Shown in pieces: positions 38,312 through 48,640 of a stretch of DNA of 64,000 nt. The position numbers and the translations under genes were made by a program. The notes under the pieces were generated by a model that did no database searches, was not told where the DNA came from, and was given only the letters and a program-made list of their open reading frames with translations. Position 1 is the stretch's first letter. Every line of letters begins with the position of its first letter. The DNA comes from Gilliamella apicola (GTDB lineage Bacteria; Pseudomonadota; Gammaproteobacteria; Enterobacterales; Orbaceae), in contig NZ_QGLP01000005.1 in the NCBI RefSeq assembly GCF_003202915.1, forward strand, positions 846,721 to 910,720. The letters run 5' to 3'.

Positions 38312-38510
38312 AATTGGATAAAGAAAAAGAAAAAGAATATCGCAACGATATGAATATTTATTTCTTGCGAATTAATCGATTTAGAATGATGAGACGCTTC
38401 TGGCATATAAAAATTATCTAATTATTAAACAATTCCCCATCTACTTCAACATACATATATTGACTAATAAGACTTAGCACAATCACTATTAATTGTTTAC
38501 CTTATGCATA

Positions 38511-39302
38511 CTAATATTCTAACTTTCGTGTTATAGACATATCTAATTCACTATCACCGTTAAAACATTGGCTAACAGTCCAATCACCGTGTTCATTATA
38601 TTGACTATAATAACAAGTCGATGTTCGATATTTAGACTCATTGATATCTTTGGGTAACGATGCAGTGTTTCCGTTTAGTAATGGATCCTCCTGTTTTGAA
38701 ATGGAAGAAACCAATCTATTTTCATCATCATAATAATATAAATTTGTTGACAGAAAAGTAAGTATTTTTTTGGGCCTAATGGTTTCAATTTCTCGTTCGT
38801 TATGCTGAATAAGATTATTGTTTTTATCATATAAATAAGTTCCTATATAATTTTTCCCATCTACATTTTCATTTGAAGAAATCAATTTTCCTTGTTCATC
38901 ATATTTATAATAAGAAGTTATTTTTTGGTTAGAATCTTTAATTTCTGTAACGTTTTTTTGATCATCAAACTGCACTGAATAATTAACGAAAGTTCCTTTT
39001 TCATTTCGTGTTAAAACTTGCATCTTATAATCCATAATCAGACCTTTTTTATCAGGAGCAGATTCTTCTATAATAAGACCATTATCATCTGAATATACTT
39101 CTAAATTACTGACTGAAGATGTTGGTTGGATATTTTCAATAAGTAATTCTTGTTTTTTTATAGGAACAGAATGCGGAATATACTCAGGAAAAAGAAGAAA
39201 GAGATAATTATTAGTAACACGAATATGGTTACGTTCATCATCAACAGATGCGAAGGCATAAAAATTAAAAAAACAGCATACTACTAATAAAAGCTTTTTC
39301 AT
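38511..39302 (-). CDS. Exported protein with YD/RHS-like repeats, paralogue 1
   Basis: 263 residues. A signal peptide (MKKLLLVVCCFFNFYAFAS) precedes a beta-rich body with tyrosine-aspartate repeats: YYKYDEQGKLISSNE, YLYDKNNNLIQHNERE, YYDDENRLVSSISK and YSQYNEHGDWTVSQC, the spacing seen in RHS/YD-repeat proteins and in small cell-envelope proteins of that kind. Two cysteines flank the last repeat. A related gene of identical length lies 95 bases upstream on the same strand (39398-40189) and shares NNYL..PE..PHS, the YD core and HNKYGDWT-type endings. Probably periplasmic or surface-exposed. I do not know a named family for these short versions. Confidence 0.78.
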   Translation of the reverse strand: MKKLLLVVCCFFNFYAFASVDDERNHIRVTNNYLFLLFPEYIPHSVPIKKQELLIENIQPTSSVSNLEVYSDDNGLIIEESAPDKKGLIMDYKMQVLTRNEKGTFVNYSVQFDDQKNVTEIKDSNQKITSYYKYDEQGKLISSNENVDGKNYIGTYLYDKNNNLIQHNEREIETIRPKKILTFLSTNLYYYDDENRLVSSISKQEDPLLNGNTASLPKDINESKYRTSTCYYSQYNEHGDWTVSQCFNGDSELDMSITRKLEY

Positions 39303-39397
39303 CTATATTCTCTTTTTATTGTTAATATCTTAACTATTTTTATCATAAACAAATTTTTAATTAAATATAGTAAAGGATAATATTCATTTTAATATAA

Positions 39398-40189
39398 TCA
39401 CCAATACTCTATTTCTCTCTTAAAATCGCCTAGATTTTTTTTGTTTGCGGAACAATAACCTTTTGTCCAATCACCATACTTGTTATGGTTGATGAAAAAA
39501 CAATCCATATTAATTCTGTTTTTGGTCTCAGCTAAATACATCGATTGTTTTGTTTGAATTATTCTATTTTCATCATCATATATATATTCTATTATTTCAT
39601 TGCTGGTTTCATCTGATGAAAAAAGTTCTGGGTCTTCAACATTTTCACTCTTAATTAATTTAGCTAAATTTTGATTTGTATAATCAATTTTATTCATTAC
39701 AAAAAAAGCATTAACTTTTTCTAAAAAATTGATTAATCTTTTCTTCTCATCATAAATATAGTTGGTATTAATATCAAAAAAGTCATTTTTAGATAACGAC
39801 TCTTTTTGGATATCATTATTTTCATTGAAAGTAATATCATACTTAGAAATCTGAGTTGACTTTGCTTCAGAACTCGAATTAACAAAAGAGTTACTAATCA
39901 ATCTAAATTTTTTCTCATAATCAATTAGCCACAAACCTAGATTTTTTTTATTAATAAAAGTAATAAAACCATTTTTTTGGCATTCTATAATTGTATTTTT
40001 CCCAGCAACTTTAGTAAATGGAAGGTTAAAAGGTATCGTTGAGGAAATTTCTTGTCTTTTTATCGTAGTTGAATGAGGAGATAATTCAGGATAAGAGTAT
40101 ATTAAATAATTGTTATATACTTTTATATTTACTTCGGAATAAGAATAATAACTACAAGTAAATAACACGATAAATATTAATTTTTTCAT
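39398..40189 (-). CDS. Exported protein with YD/RHS-like repeats, paralogue 2
   Basis: 263 residues with signal peptide MKKLIFIVLFTCSYYSYSE and the same plan as the neighbouring paralogue: IKVYNNYLIYSYPELSPHST near the start, YIYDEKKRLINFLEK and YIYDDENRIIQTKQS repeats, and the closing FINHNKYGDWTKGYC. Overall identity to paralogue 1 is low outside these motifs, so the duplication is old. Strongly AT-rich codon use. The pair could be co-transcribed (95-base gap). No enzymatic residue pattern is visible and function is unknown. Confidence 0.76.
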   Translation of the reverse strand: MKKLIFIVLFTCSYYSYSEVNIKVYNNYLIYSYPELSPHSTTIKRQEISSTIPFNLPFTKVAGKNTIIECQKNGFITFINKKNLGLWLIDYEKKFRLISNSFVNSSSEAKSTQISKYDITFNENNDIQKESLSKNDFFDINTNYIYDEKKRLINFLEKVNAFFVMNKIDYTNQNLAKLIKSENVEDPELFSSDETSNEIIEYIYDDENRIIQTKQSMYLAETKNRINMDCFFINHNKYGDWTKGYCSANKKNLGDFKREIEYW

Positions 40190-40394
40190 ACCTAGTACTT
40201 TCCTATATCCATTATTTTTACGTTACAAATGTTATACAATCTTTACTGATTATACACGCTATCAATTATAAGCGTTGTTAAATTGGATTAATAAAAGCAA
40301 AGTGAGTATGAATATTTACTAATCTATTACTTAAGCAACTTTATAAAGTCTCAAAATTATTTAGCAAATTGATTTTTTAGTCTAAATTGGTGGA

Positions 40395-40703
40395 TTATGC
40401 TGCAGTGTTTTTTTTGCCGAAAATTAAAAATAAAATAACCGCAATGAATAGTAATATTATATGGAAGAAAAGAAACACTTGATAACTGCTAATACCACTA
40501 CTATTTGCTAAAGCAGCTAACACCGGAGAAAAAAATGCGGTACTGATAATATTAATACCGAATATAGTAGTAGAAATAGTCGGTTGTTTAACAAAAGTAA
40601 TTAACGCCAATAAACTACATAACATAGCTAAAAGTAAACCGAAAAGTGGAATAAAAACAGATATTATGGCTAAAATTAATCCAAAAATTGAGAGAGCTTT
40701 CAT
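40395..40703 (-). CDS. Small membrane protein of unknown function
   Basis: 102 residues, almost wholly hydrophobic, with three to four predicted membrane segments (LILAIISVFIPLFGLLLAML, IFGINIISTAFFSPVLAALA, FFHIILLFIAVILFLIFG) and a short basic C-terminus (KKNTAA). An AGAGGTAAA is seen upstream of the ATG. It stands alone between the YD-repeat pair and the mannitol operon. The pattern resembles generic DUF4190-like membrane proteins, but I cannot assign a family with confidence. Confidence 0.68.
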   Translation of the reverse strand: MKALSIFGLILAIISVFIPLFGLLLAMLCSLLALITFVKQPTISTTIFGINIISTAFFSPVLAALANSSGISSYQVFLFFHIILLFIAVILFLIFGKKNTAA

Positions 40704-40956
40704 TTTACCTCTAACTAAAATAATGATTTTTCATCGAATCCATTAAATGAAATATGACAAAACTGGTTTGCATCTATAGCAAGCGCATAATAACAAATTT
40801 TCATCCGAGATAAAACTATTCTTAATAATTTCAATAAAATACTGATAACGCATCAATAAATTATCATGTTTACCTTTACTTTACTCTGATAGCCATCAAT
40901 TCCATTCACTTATACAACGGCCAATGCCCCATTCTTGTAGTTACTCAAGGTAAAAG

Positions 40957-40972
40957 TGTGATCTAAATCACA
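40957..40972 (+). promoter_or_regulatory. CRP-cAMP site upstream of mtlA (distal)
   Basis: TGTGATCTAAATCACA is a perfect TGTGA-N6-TCACA site. Its centre is 44 bases upstream of the second site, about four helical turns, and near -105 from the predicted mtlA start. Confidence 0.85.
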
Positions 40973-41000
40973 AAATCAGAAAATACCCCGCTTTTAACAA

Positions 41001-41063
41001 TGTGACATTAGTCACATTTTTTGATTATTTTTGATGAATCTACTAACTAAATACTTCTACAAT
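41001..41063 (+). promoter_or_regulatory. CRP-cAMP site and -10 box of the mtlA promoter
   Basis: TGTGACATTAGTCACA (41001-41016) is a second perfect TGTGA-N6-TCACA site. A -10-like TACAAT (41058-41063) predicts a start near 41070, which puts the site at about -61.5, the classic class I activator position. No good -35 is present, as expected for a CRP-dependent promoter. Confidence 0.82.
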
Positions 41064-41104
41064 AGCTGCATAATGATTATGTCAATCAATAAGGAAAGAT
41101 TAAT

Positions 41105-42991
41105 ATGACAACATCAAACATTAAACTAAAAGTCCAAAATTTTGGGCGGTTTTTAAGCAACATGGTGATGCCCAATATTGGAGCATTTATTGCTTGGGGC
41201 TTTATAACCGCTATTTTTTTATATAACTCTAATGATCCCAGTGCTGGGGGATGGTTTCCAAATCAAGGGGTATCAACTGCTTTTATCAACCCAATGATCA
41301 CCTACCTACTTCCACTACTAATTGGTTATACAGGGGGTAAATTAGTTTATGGAGAACGAGGGGGGGTAGTTGGTGCGGTTACCACAATTGGCGTAATTGT
41401 CGGTGTATCTATTCCAATGTTTTTAGGTGCAATGATTTCTGGTCCTTTAGGTGGATGGTGTATTAAACAATTCGATAAATTAATTGATGGCAAAATCAAA
41501 AGTGGCTTTGAAATGTTAGTTAATAACTTTTCAGCTGGCATTATTGGTATGATTCTTGCCCTTATCGGTTATTTCGGAATTGGCCCTGCTGTTGCTTCAT
41601 TAACTAATGTACTTATTGTTGCTGTACAATTCATGGTAGATCATGGCCTATTACCACTGACTTCAATCCTTGTTGAACCAGCAAAAATACTATTTCTCAA
41701 TAACGCGATCAATCACGGCGTATTTACATCTCTAGGTGTAACACAAGTAGCAGAAACAGGTAAATCTATCTTCTTCTTGATTGAAGCAAACCCGGGACCA
41801 GGCTTAGGTTTATTACTTGCTTATATGTGCTTCGGTAAAGGTGCAGCAAAAGGATCAGCTAGTGGTGCGGCAATCATTCACTTCTTTGGTGGCATCCATG
41901 AAATTTACTTCCCTTATGTCTTAATGAATCCTAGACTAATTATCGCTGTGATTTTAGGCGGTATGACTGGTGTATTTACTTTAACATTATTTAACGCTGG
42001 TTTAACTGCTCCAGCATCACCAGGCTCTATCTTCGCTGTAATGAGTATGGCAAAAGGTTCATATTTAGGAGTAACGGTATCTGTACTTGCAGCAACCACA
42101 GTATCATTTATTGTGTCCGCAATTTTATTAAAAACTACAAAAGATAATGGTAAAAGTTTAGATGAAGCAAAATCTGATGTCACTGCAATGAAAAGTGAAG
42201 CCAAAGGAGAAAGTGGTAAACTAGACCTTGCTAACGTGAAAAAAATTATCGTTGCTTGTGATGCTGGTATGGGTTCAAGTGCGATGGGCGCCGGCGTACT
42301 ACGTAAAAAAATAGAAGATACTCATCTAGATATTAACGTGACCAACCTAGCGATTAATAATTTGCCAACAGATGCGGATATCATCATCACCCACAAAGAC
42401 TTAACGGCACGTGCTAAACAATATGCACCTAACGCTTATCATATTTCATTAACTAACTTTTTAGATAGTGATTTATATAATCAATTGGTGAATGATTTAA
42501 TCAAGGCAAGAGGTCAAGAGGTCGCGCCCACTACGCAATCAAAAACAGACAGCCAACAACCGTTATTTAAATTGAATGAAACAAATATCTTTTTAGGTCT
42601 AACCGCACAAACTAAAGAAGAAGCTATTCGCTTTGCAGGTCAAAAATTGGTTGAAAAAGGTTATGTGAAACCGACTTATGTCGAAGCTATGTTAGAACGT
42701 GAACGTCTGACTTCCACTTACTTAGGCGAATCAATTGCAGTTCCACATGGCACAATTGAGGCTAAGGATGATGTCATTAATACTGGTATCGTATTTTGCC
42801 AATACCCAGCAGGTGTACAATTTGGTGAAGAGGAGCAGGACAAAGCTAAAATTGTAATTGGTATTGCCGCTCGCAACAATGAACATCTTGATGTTATCGC
42901 TAAATTAACCAATGCACTTGATGACGAAAAGATTATTGCAAAATTGGCTACCACTAATAATATTCAAGAAGTTTTAGCAATATTAAGCTAA
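41105..42991 (+). CDS. mtlA: PTS mannitol-specific EIICBA transporter
   Basis: Takes up mannitol and phosphorylates it to mannitol-1-phosphate. The 628 residues contain the EIIC membrane domain (about 1-345, with GGIHEIYFPYVLMNP), an EIIB domain with the phospho-cysteine at about residue 385 (VACDAGMGSSAMGA) and an EIIA domain with the phospho-histidine at about 548 (ESIAVPHGTIEAKDD). All three domains are intact and the length is close to E. coli MtlA (637). AGGAAAG lies upstream of the ATG. mtlD and mtlR follow. Two CRP sites upstream indicate catabolite control; MtlR is the likely specific repressor. Confidence 0.97.
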   Translation: MTTSNIKLKVQNFGRFLSNMVMPNIGAFIAWGFITAIFLYNSNDPSAGGWFPNQGVSTAFINPMITYLLPLLIGYTGGKLVYGERGGVVGAVTTIGVIVGVSIPMFLGAMISGPLGGWCIKQFDKLIDGKIKSGFEMLVNNFSAGIIGMILALIGYFGIGPAVASLTNVLIVAVQFMVDHGLLPLTSILVEPAKILFLNNAINHGVFTSLGVTQVAETGKSIFFLIEANPGPGLGLLLAYMCFGKGAAKGSASGAAIIHFFGGIHEIYFPYVLMNPRLIIAVILGGMTGVFTLTLFNAGLTAPASPGSIFAVMSMAKGSYLGVTVSVLAATTVSFIVSAILLKTTKDNGKSLDEAKSDVTAMKSEAKGESGKLDLANVKKIIVACDAGMGSSAMGAGVLRKKIEDTHLDINVTNLAINNLPTDADIIITHKDLTARAKQYAPNAYHISLTNFLDSDLYNQLVNDLIKARGQEVAPTTQSKTDSQQPLFKLNETNIFLGLTAQTKEEAIRFAGQKLVEKGYVKPTYVEAMLERERLTSTYLGESIAVPHGTIEAKDDVINTGIVFCQYPAGVQFGEEEQDKAKIVIGIAARNNEHLDVIAKLTNALDDEKIIAKLATTNNIQEVLAILS

Positions 42992-43000
42992 TACAACTTA

Positions 43001-43028
43001 ACTACTTCCTGATTAGCTAGGAAGTAGT
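43001..43028 (+). other. Intercistronic hairpin between mtlA and mtlD
   Basis: ACTACTTCCT and AGGAAGTAGT make a perfect 10-bp stem with an 8-base loop. No T-tract follows, so it more likely protects the upstream mtlA mRNA or attenuates transcription than ends it fully. Confidence 0.6.
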
Positions 43029-43067
43029 CTAACACATTAAAAATGATTTGAGATTAAGGGTTTTATT

Positions 43068-44228
43068 ATGCAAGCATTACATTTTGGCGCCGGCAATATC
43101 GGCCGTGGTTTTATTGGTAAACTATTATCTGATGCAGGTGTACATGTCACCTTCGCTGATGTTAATCAACAAGTGATTGATGAACTAGCGAGTCGTCATC
43201 AATATCCAGTCAATGTGGTCGGTGAACAATCGGTGAGCGAAATTGTTAAGAATGTTGATGCCATCAACAGCACCTCGCCTAAAGTCAGTGATTACATTGC
43301 CAAGGTCGATCTGGTTACAACTGCTGTGGGTCCTCAAATTTTAGCTCGTATTGCGCAAAGTGTTGCACAAGGTATTATCGCCCGCCATGCATCAGGTAAC
43401 AATGCTCCACTCAATATTATTGCTTGTGAAAACATGGTGCGCGGCACTAGCCAGTTTAAACAAGAAATTGTTAAATATTTACCTGATGATCTACATCAAT
43501 GGGTTAATGAGCATATTGGCTTTGTTGATTCAGCCGTGGATCGTATCGTACCGCCAGCAACGTCTAAAACAGGTGATATTTTAGAGGTGACGGTTGAAAC
43601 TTTCTCTGAATGGATTGTCGATAAAACCCAATTTATTGGTGAAATCCCGCAAATCAAAGGTATGGAACCTGTTGATAACCTAATGGCCTTTGTGGAGCGT
43701 AAATTATTTACTCTAAATACTGGACATGCTATTACGGCCTATTTAGGTTTCTACAACAATATTGCTACCATCCGTGATGCGATCTTGAATGATAAAATTC
43801 GTAAAATTGTTCGTGGCGCTATGGAAGAAAGTGGTCAAGTGCTAATCAAACGTTATCATTTTGATCCTGTCAAACATCAAGCATATATTGAAAAAATCTT
43901 AAGCCGTTTTGAAAATCCTTATCTCCACGATGATACTGCCCGAGTAGGTCGCCAACCCCTACGCAAATTAAGCCGGGGCGATCGTTTAATCAAACCGTTG
44001 TTGGGCACCTTTGAATATCAACTTGGCAACCAAAATTTACTTATTGGTATTGCTGCAGCGCTTAACTATCGCAATAATGACGACGAACAAGCTATCGATT
44101 TAGCCAATCAAATTGCTAACAGCAGCTTAAAACAAGCATTTTGTAGTATTTCTGAAATCGAAAGTGATAATCCAGTTGTTAGCCAAATAGAACAACTTTA
44201 TACTGCTATGCAAAATCATCAATTTTAA
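43068..44228 (+). CDS. mtlD: Mannitol-1-phosphate 5-dehydrogenase
   Basis: Oxidises mannitol-1-phosphate to fructose-6-phosphate with NAD, feeding glycolysis. The 386 residues begin [20 protein letters not shown], the family's Rossmann motif, followed by [24 protein letters not shown] and the catalytic segment [19 protein letters not shown] with the conserved Lys, Asn and His. Length matches E. coli (382). It is the second gene of the mtl operon; mtlR starts within a few bases of its stop codon. Confidence 0.96.
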   Translation: MQALHFGAGNIGRGFIGKLLSDAGVHVTFADVNQQVIDELASRHQYPVNVVGEQSVSEIVKNVDAINSTSPKVSDYIAKVDLVTTAVGPQILARIAQSVAQGIIARHASGNNAPLNIIACENMVRGTSQFKQEIVKYLPDDLHQWVNEHIGFVDSAVDRIVPPATSKTGDILEVTVETFSEWIVDKTQFIGEIPQIKGMEPVDNLMAFVERKLFTLNTGHAITAYLGFYNNIATIRDAILNDKIRKIVRGAMEESGQVLIKRYHFDPVKHQAYIEKILSRFENPYLHDDTARVGRQPLRKLSRGDRLIKPLLGTFEYQLGNQNLLIGIAAALNYRNNDDEQAIDLANQIANSSLKQAFCSISEIESDNPVVSQIEQLYTAMQNHQF

Positions 44229-44234
44229 GTGACA

Positions 44235-44789
44235 ATGCCAAAGCAGACATTAGCAGAAGATACCATACTAGAAAAACTCAATCAGCAAGCTGATATCCAC
44301 GGCTTGCTGAAGGTTGCTATCAAACTAATTAATGACAGCGTAAATCAACTAATTCTAAAAGTTTTTCGTAAAGAGCCTCATGCCATCAAGTTTGTCATTC
44401 CATCATTAGTGGGCAAAAACGGCCCACTTAATGACACCTCGGTCTGCTTAAAATTACTTTATGCGCTAGGAATTATTACCCGTGAAGATTATGAAGATAT
44501 TGAATTGTTAATGGCTATTTTTGACGAGCTAGAACAAGACGATAAAAATTATACCTATCTGGATGACGAAATTTTAGGACCTATCAGCTTATTGCATGAT
44601 ATGATACTCCCGCCTAACTGGAATTATCCTCCAAATAACCTTCAAGAAAATGGTATTGTTGATACTTTAAAATCGTCAATGTATCAAAACCGTTATCAAC
44701 AGATGATCCGCTCGGCATTAATTATCGCCATCACGGACTTAACCTTACGAATTGTGAATAAACAGGAAATTGATTATTTTCCCGAATAG
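44235..44789 (+). CDS. mtlR: Mannitol operon repressor MtlR
   Basis: About 184 residues of the MtlR/YggD family, which represses the mtl operon without a classical HTH. Family features seen: an N-terminal helix (DTILEKLNQQADIHGLLKVAIKL), RKEPHAIKFVIPSLVGKNGPLND, LLYALGIITREDYEDIE and the C-terminal YQQMIRSALIIAITDLTLRI. It begins almost directly after mtlD; the ATG at 44235 is used, a GTG at 44229 is possible. Order mtlA-mtlD-mtlR is the same as in E. coli. Confidence 0.92.
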   Translation: MPKQTLAEDTILEKLNQQADIHGLLKVAIKLINDSVNQLILKVFRKEPHAIKFVIPSLVGKNGPLNDTSVCLKLLYALGIITREDYEDIELLMAIFDELEQDDKNYTYLDDEILGPISLLHDMILPPNWNYPPNNLQENGIVDTLKSSMYQNRYQQMIRSALIIAITDLTLRIVNKQEIDYFPE

Positions 44790-45195
44790 TCTTAGTTATT
44801 GATAAACTAAGGTAATATCGCTATTAACTTCTACTAAAAATAATATGGTGGATAATGGATATCCGGAAATTTAAGAAAATACTAAAGAACTTAAAAGCGC
44901 ACTTTTCAACTTTCTTGCAAAATTTTCAACGTATTTTGCTAATTTGAGGATATTTACCTATCTCTTAAAAGCTAATTTTATCAAAATATATTTGTACATT
45001 TTTCCTTCTTGCGGTGATAGCTAGTTACCGTTATTATCTATGACTTATGATTCTCGAGGTTAAAATATAAGTAATAAGATAATAATTTATACCAAATAAC
45101 AATCATATCAATAATAAATCAAAGATAAGTTTTATGATTTTTACTCATTGCAATAGTGGATTTTAAAATCCCCAAATAACTTTCAAGGAATAATA
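44790..45195. other. Intergenic stretch after the mtl operon
   Basis: About 400 bases with no gene I can support. A short stem (TTAGTT..AACTAA, about 44791-44808) close to the mtlR stop may be the operon terminator, although no clear T-tract follows it. Confidence 0.4.
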
Positions 45196-45887
45196 ATGGC
45201 TAGAAAAAAAATTCTGATGCTGGTGGCGCGTTATTAATTATATTGTTATGTATTGCCGCAATTTTAATTTTATCGCCTTTAGTAATTATCTTTTATGGTA
45301 TTTATACTTCATTTAAAATAAATAAATATCAACCAAAACCTAAAAGTATTTCTGACTTTTGGTTAGATCCATCAGAAAAACAACAATTTAAAACTACTCT
45401 TCATAATTTACTCATTATTAATAATAAGATAGACGAAGCTCATTTAATGGCTGCAAAACAAAATATATCAATAAATAAGGATGGTTCTTATAGTAAACGG
45501 AGCAATAAAGGTAAAGAAATATGCGCTATAATAGATAAATATACACCGATGAAAATTATATCTGAACAAGAAATCATTTCCTTACAACAACAACCTTATC
45601 GTTCATGGGAGAGTTACACCGAACTTTTATCCCAGTTAAAAAGCTGCTATATTTCAATGATATCATGGATAATTGGTTTTATTGTTATATGTTACTATTA
45701 TCAACTTGATTCGTTTATGACATTTAAAAATTACGTAACATTTAATTCATCTCATCACATGATATTCATTATTTCTGGTGTTATATCAATCGTTGTCTTT
45801 TTTATTTGCAACATATTGATAAAGCATAGAATTATTATTCCGCCCAAACCTCCTATTGTTAGTATTGAAAACTTAGATGACTATTAA
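45196..45887 (+). pseudogene. Membrane protein gene out of frame at an A8 tract
   Basis: The likely start is ATG 45196, with AAGGAA upstream. It reads MARKK and then, in the present sequence, runs into a stop at 45235. If the run of eight A residues (45204-45211) had nine, translation would continue as NSDAGGALLIILLCIAAIL and on through an open frame to 45887. The resulting protein (about 230 residues) has an N-terminal membrane segment, a cytoplasmic middle with NISINKDGSYSKRSNKGKE and two C-terminal membrane segments (MISWIIGFIVICYYY, MIFIISGVISIVVFFI). Slippage at the A tract could restore the frame at the transcript level. Family not recognised. Confidence 0.68.
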
Positions 45888-46274
45888 CAAACTTTTTATT
45901 TTTAGTTGATAGCCAAAGGTTTTAAAATTGCCAGAATGATAGTAATTATCAAGTTTGAATCTATCTATCTCATTTAAAATGGTATGTAATAAAAGCGAGA
46001 AAGAAACAAGTAACAGATTAATCTTATCTCACTTATCATTTTAAGTGTTTTAAGATTTAAATTTATAAAGTGAAAATGTCAAATTCGCGATATAACATAA
46101 AGTTATCAAAAAATTGATTTAATGATTGTTTGATTTCTTCCTGCAATAAAACTATTTGTCATTTTTTTATATTGTTTATTTTTTATTTGATTACATATTG
46201 TTTAAGGTGATCATTTCCCACCATTGCAATTAGTCGGTATAATGCCAGCAATTTTATTGTTAAGTGGATTATGC
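45888..46274. other. Intergenic stretch before rlmL
   Basis: About 390 AT-rich bases with no gene or strong hairpin that I can support; the rlmL promoter presumably lies near its right end. The open frame that reaches back to 46224 is part of this leader. Confidence 0.4.
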
Positions 46275-48398
46275 ATGAAAACGCTATTTGCCAGCACATC
46301 TCGCGGGCTTGAAGAGTTATTAAAACAAGAGTTAGAAAATATTGGGGCAGTGAATTGTAAAGTAACCCAAGGTGGTGTCTATTACGATGCTGACCCATCA
46401 ACCATGTACCAATCACTATTGTGGTCTCGTTTAGCTTCTCGGATTTTATTGCCGATTGCTGAGTTTGATATTTATAGCGATTTAGATCTCTATTCATGTG
46501 TAATGAATATCAAATGGAGCGATATTTTCGCGGTTGATAACTCATTTATGATTAACTTTGTTGGTGTTAATGACTTTATTCGCAACAGTCAATATGGCGC
46601 ACTTAAAATCAAAGATGCTATTGTTGATCACTTTATGCGACAAACCAATGAACGCCCAAATGTTGCTAAGCAACATCCTGATGTGCGTTTACATGCTTAT
46701 CTCAACAAAAATCGCGTCTCATTATCATTAGATTTAAGTGGTGAAAGCCTGCACCAACGTGGCTATCGTCAACAAACAGGCCAAGCACCATTAAAAGAGA
46801 ACTTAGCTGCAGCAATTATTCGCCGCTCTGGCTGGCAAACAGATGAACCTCTTATCGATCCAATGTGTGGTTCAGGAACCTTACTAATTGAAGCTGCAAT
46901 GATGGCGTCTAACATTCCACCGGGGCTTCTACGTAAACAGTGGGGATTTTTTGCTTGGCAAGGTTTTAATCCAACACTTTGGAATGAGTTACTCTTCGCG
47001 GCCAAGCACAACGTAAAAAAAGCGACAACGCCTTTCATTGGTTATGACAATAGCCCTGCGGTGTTAGAGCGTGCCAAGCAAAATGCTATCCAAGCTGGAG
47101 TCGGTGATTTAATTACTTTTGCTGTGCAGGATGTGACTCAATTAACTAATCCATTTGAGCACCAGATACATGGTATGATCATCAGCAATCCGCCTTATGG
47201 TGAACGATTAGAAAGTGAACCTGCATTGGTTGCCCTGCACTCTGCACTTGGTCATCAAATTAAGCAACAATTTGCTGGGTGGCGACTATCGCTATTTAGT
47301 GGTGCGCCACAACTGTTAGATTGTTTGCAAATGCGAGCTGACAAACAGTTTAAAGCCAAAAATGGCCCTTTAGATTGTGTACAAAAAAATTATACCATTG
47401 CTGATCGTCAAGTCGATAAGTCGGTTACGTCACCAAATTTACCCGCAGCCGATTTTGCCAATCGCCTACGTAAAAATTGCCAAAGATTTGCAAAATGGGC
47501 AAGCCAAGAACAACTTGAATGTTATCGCCTTTACGATGCAGATTTACCTGAATATAACGTGGCCATCGATCGTTATAAAGACAAAATTGTGATACAAGAA
47601 TATGCCGCGCCAAAAAATATTGATCCGCAAAAAACGCGACAACGACTATTTGATATTATTAATGCCACTATGTCGGTACTGGAATTAACTGCCGACCAAT
47701 TGGTACTAAAAACTCGCGAAAAGCAAAAAGGCAAACAACAATATCAAAAACTCGGGCAAAAACAGGATTACTTCTTAGTCCATGAATATCCTATTAATCA
47801 GCACAAAACGCAGTTTTGGGTTAATGTGGTCGATTATTTAGATACCGGTTTATTTTTGGATCACCGCTTAGCCAGAAAAATGATCGCTCAAATGAGCGCG
47901 GGTAAAGACTTTTTAAATCTATTTGCCTACACAGGTAGCGCAACCGTTTATGCCGGTCTTGGTGGCGCAAAATCAACCACGACCGTTGATATGTCACGCA
48001 CCTATTTAGAGTGGGCTGATCGTAATTTAAAACAAAATGGCTTAACCGGAAAAAAACACCGATTGATTCAAGCCGACTGCTTGCTCTATTTATCACAGGC
48101 AGATGAACAATTTGATTTGATTTTTATCGATCCTCCAACATTTTCCAACTCTAAACGGATGAATTATACCTTTGATGTTCAGCGTGATCATCTTAAATTA
48201 ATGGATGATTTAAAGCGATTATTGAGACCAAACGGTGTGATTGTCTTCTCAAACAATAAACGAGGCTTCAAAATGGATAGCGACGGTATGCAAAAACTGG
48301 GGTTGATATTTCAAGATATCACCGATAAAACCTTATCACTCGATTTTAAACGCAATAAACAGATCCACTGCTGCTTCATCGTTAAACATCAAGCATAA
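46275..48398 (+). CDS. rlmL: Bifunctional 23S rRNA methyltransferase RlmKL (G2445 N2 / G2069 N7)
   Basis: Methylates two guanines of 23S rRNA with two fused enzymes. The 707 residues (E. coli 702) contain a THUMP domain (about 45-155), the RlmL half with [19 protein letters not shown] and the catalytic [10 protein letters not shown], and the RlmK half with [29 protein letters not shown] and [13 protein letters not shown]. The ATG at 46275 starts the conserved [17 protein letters not shown]; an open extension of 17 codons upstream is not supported. A hairpin terminator lies just after the stop codon. Confidence 0.96.
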   Translation: MKTLFASTSRGLEELLKQELENIGAVNCKVTQGGVYYDADPSTMYQSLLWSRLASRILLPIAEFDIYSDLDLYSCVMNIKWSDIFAVDNSFMINFVGVNDFIRNSQYGALKIKDAIVDHFMRQTNERPNVAKQHPDVRLHAYLNKNRVSLSLDLSGESLHQRGYRQQTGQAPLKENLAAAIIRRSGWQTDEPLIDPMCGSGTLLIEAAMMASNIPPGLLRKQWGFFAWQGFNPTLWNELLFAAKHNVKKATTPFIGYDNSPAVLERAKQNAIQAGVGDLITFAVQDVTQLTNPFEHQIHGMIISNPPYGERLESEPALVALHSALGHQIKQQFAGWRLSLFSGAPQLLDCLQMRADKQFKAKNGPLDCVQKNYTIADRQVDKSVTSPNLPAADFANRLRKNCQRFAKWASQEQLECYRLYDADLPEYNVAIDRYKDKIVIQEYAAPKNIDPQKTRQRLFDIINATMSVLELTADQLVLKTREKQKGKQQYQKLGQKQDYFLVHEYPINQHKTQFWVNVVDYLDTGLFLDHRLARKMIAQMSAGKDFLNLFAYTGSATVYAGLGGAKSTTTVDMSRTYLEWADRNLKQNGLTGKKHRLIQADCLLYLSQADEQFDLIFIDPPTFSNSKRMNYTFDVQRDHLKLMDDLKRLLRPNGVIVFSNNKRGFKMDSDGMQKLGLIFQDITDKTLSLDFKRNKQIHCCFIVKHQA

Positions 48399-48400
48399 AA

Positions 48401-48418
48401 TACCGCCGAAAGGCGGTA
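48401..48418 (+). terminator. Hairpin after rlmL
   Basis: TACCGCC and GGCGGTA form a perfect 7-bp GC-rich stem with a GAAA tetraloop, four bases after the rlmL stop region. The following AAATTCTT tract is weak but the tetraloop stem is typical of intrinsic terminators. Confidence 0.7.
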
Positions 48419-48640
48419 AATTCTTGCATCTTCAATAATAATTGAATCAAATTTATCTTAGCAATTAGCTATCGGTTATTCGGTTTGTTTTTATTTATTT
48501 AAATGGTAAAATAGTTAAATAACTAATGAACTATTAAACTGTAAACTCAAATAAGTTAGATACCATATAGCCTAATAGATTAAAAAAACTAAATTAAGGA
48601 AATTATTTTGCCCAATATAGCCAAGCAGGAGGTTGACAAT

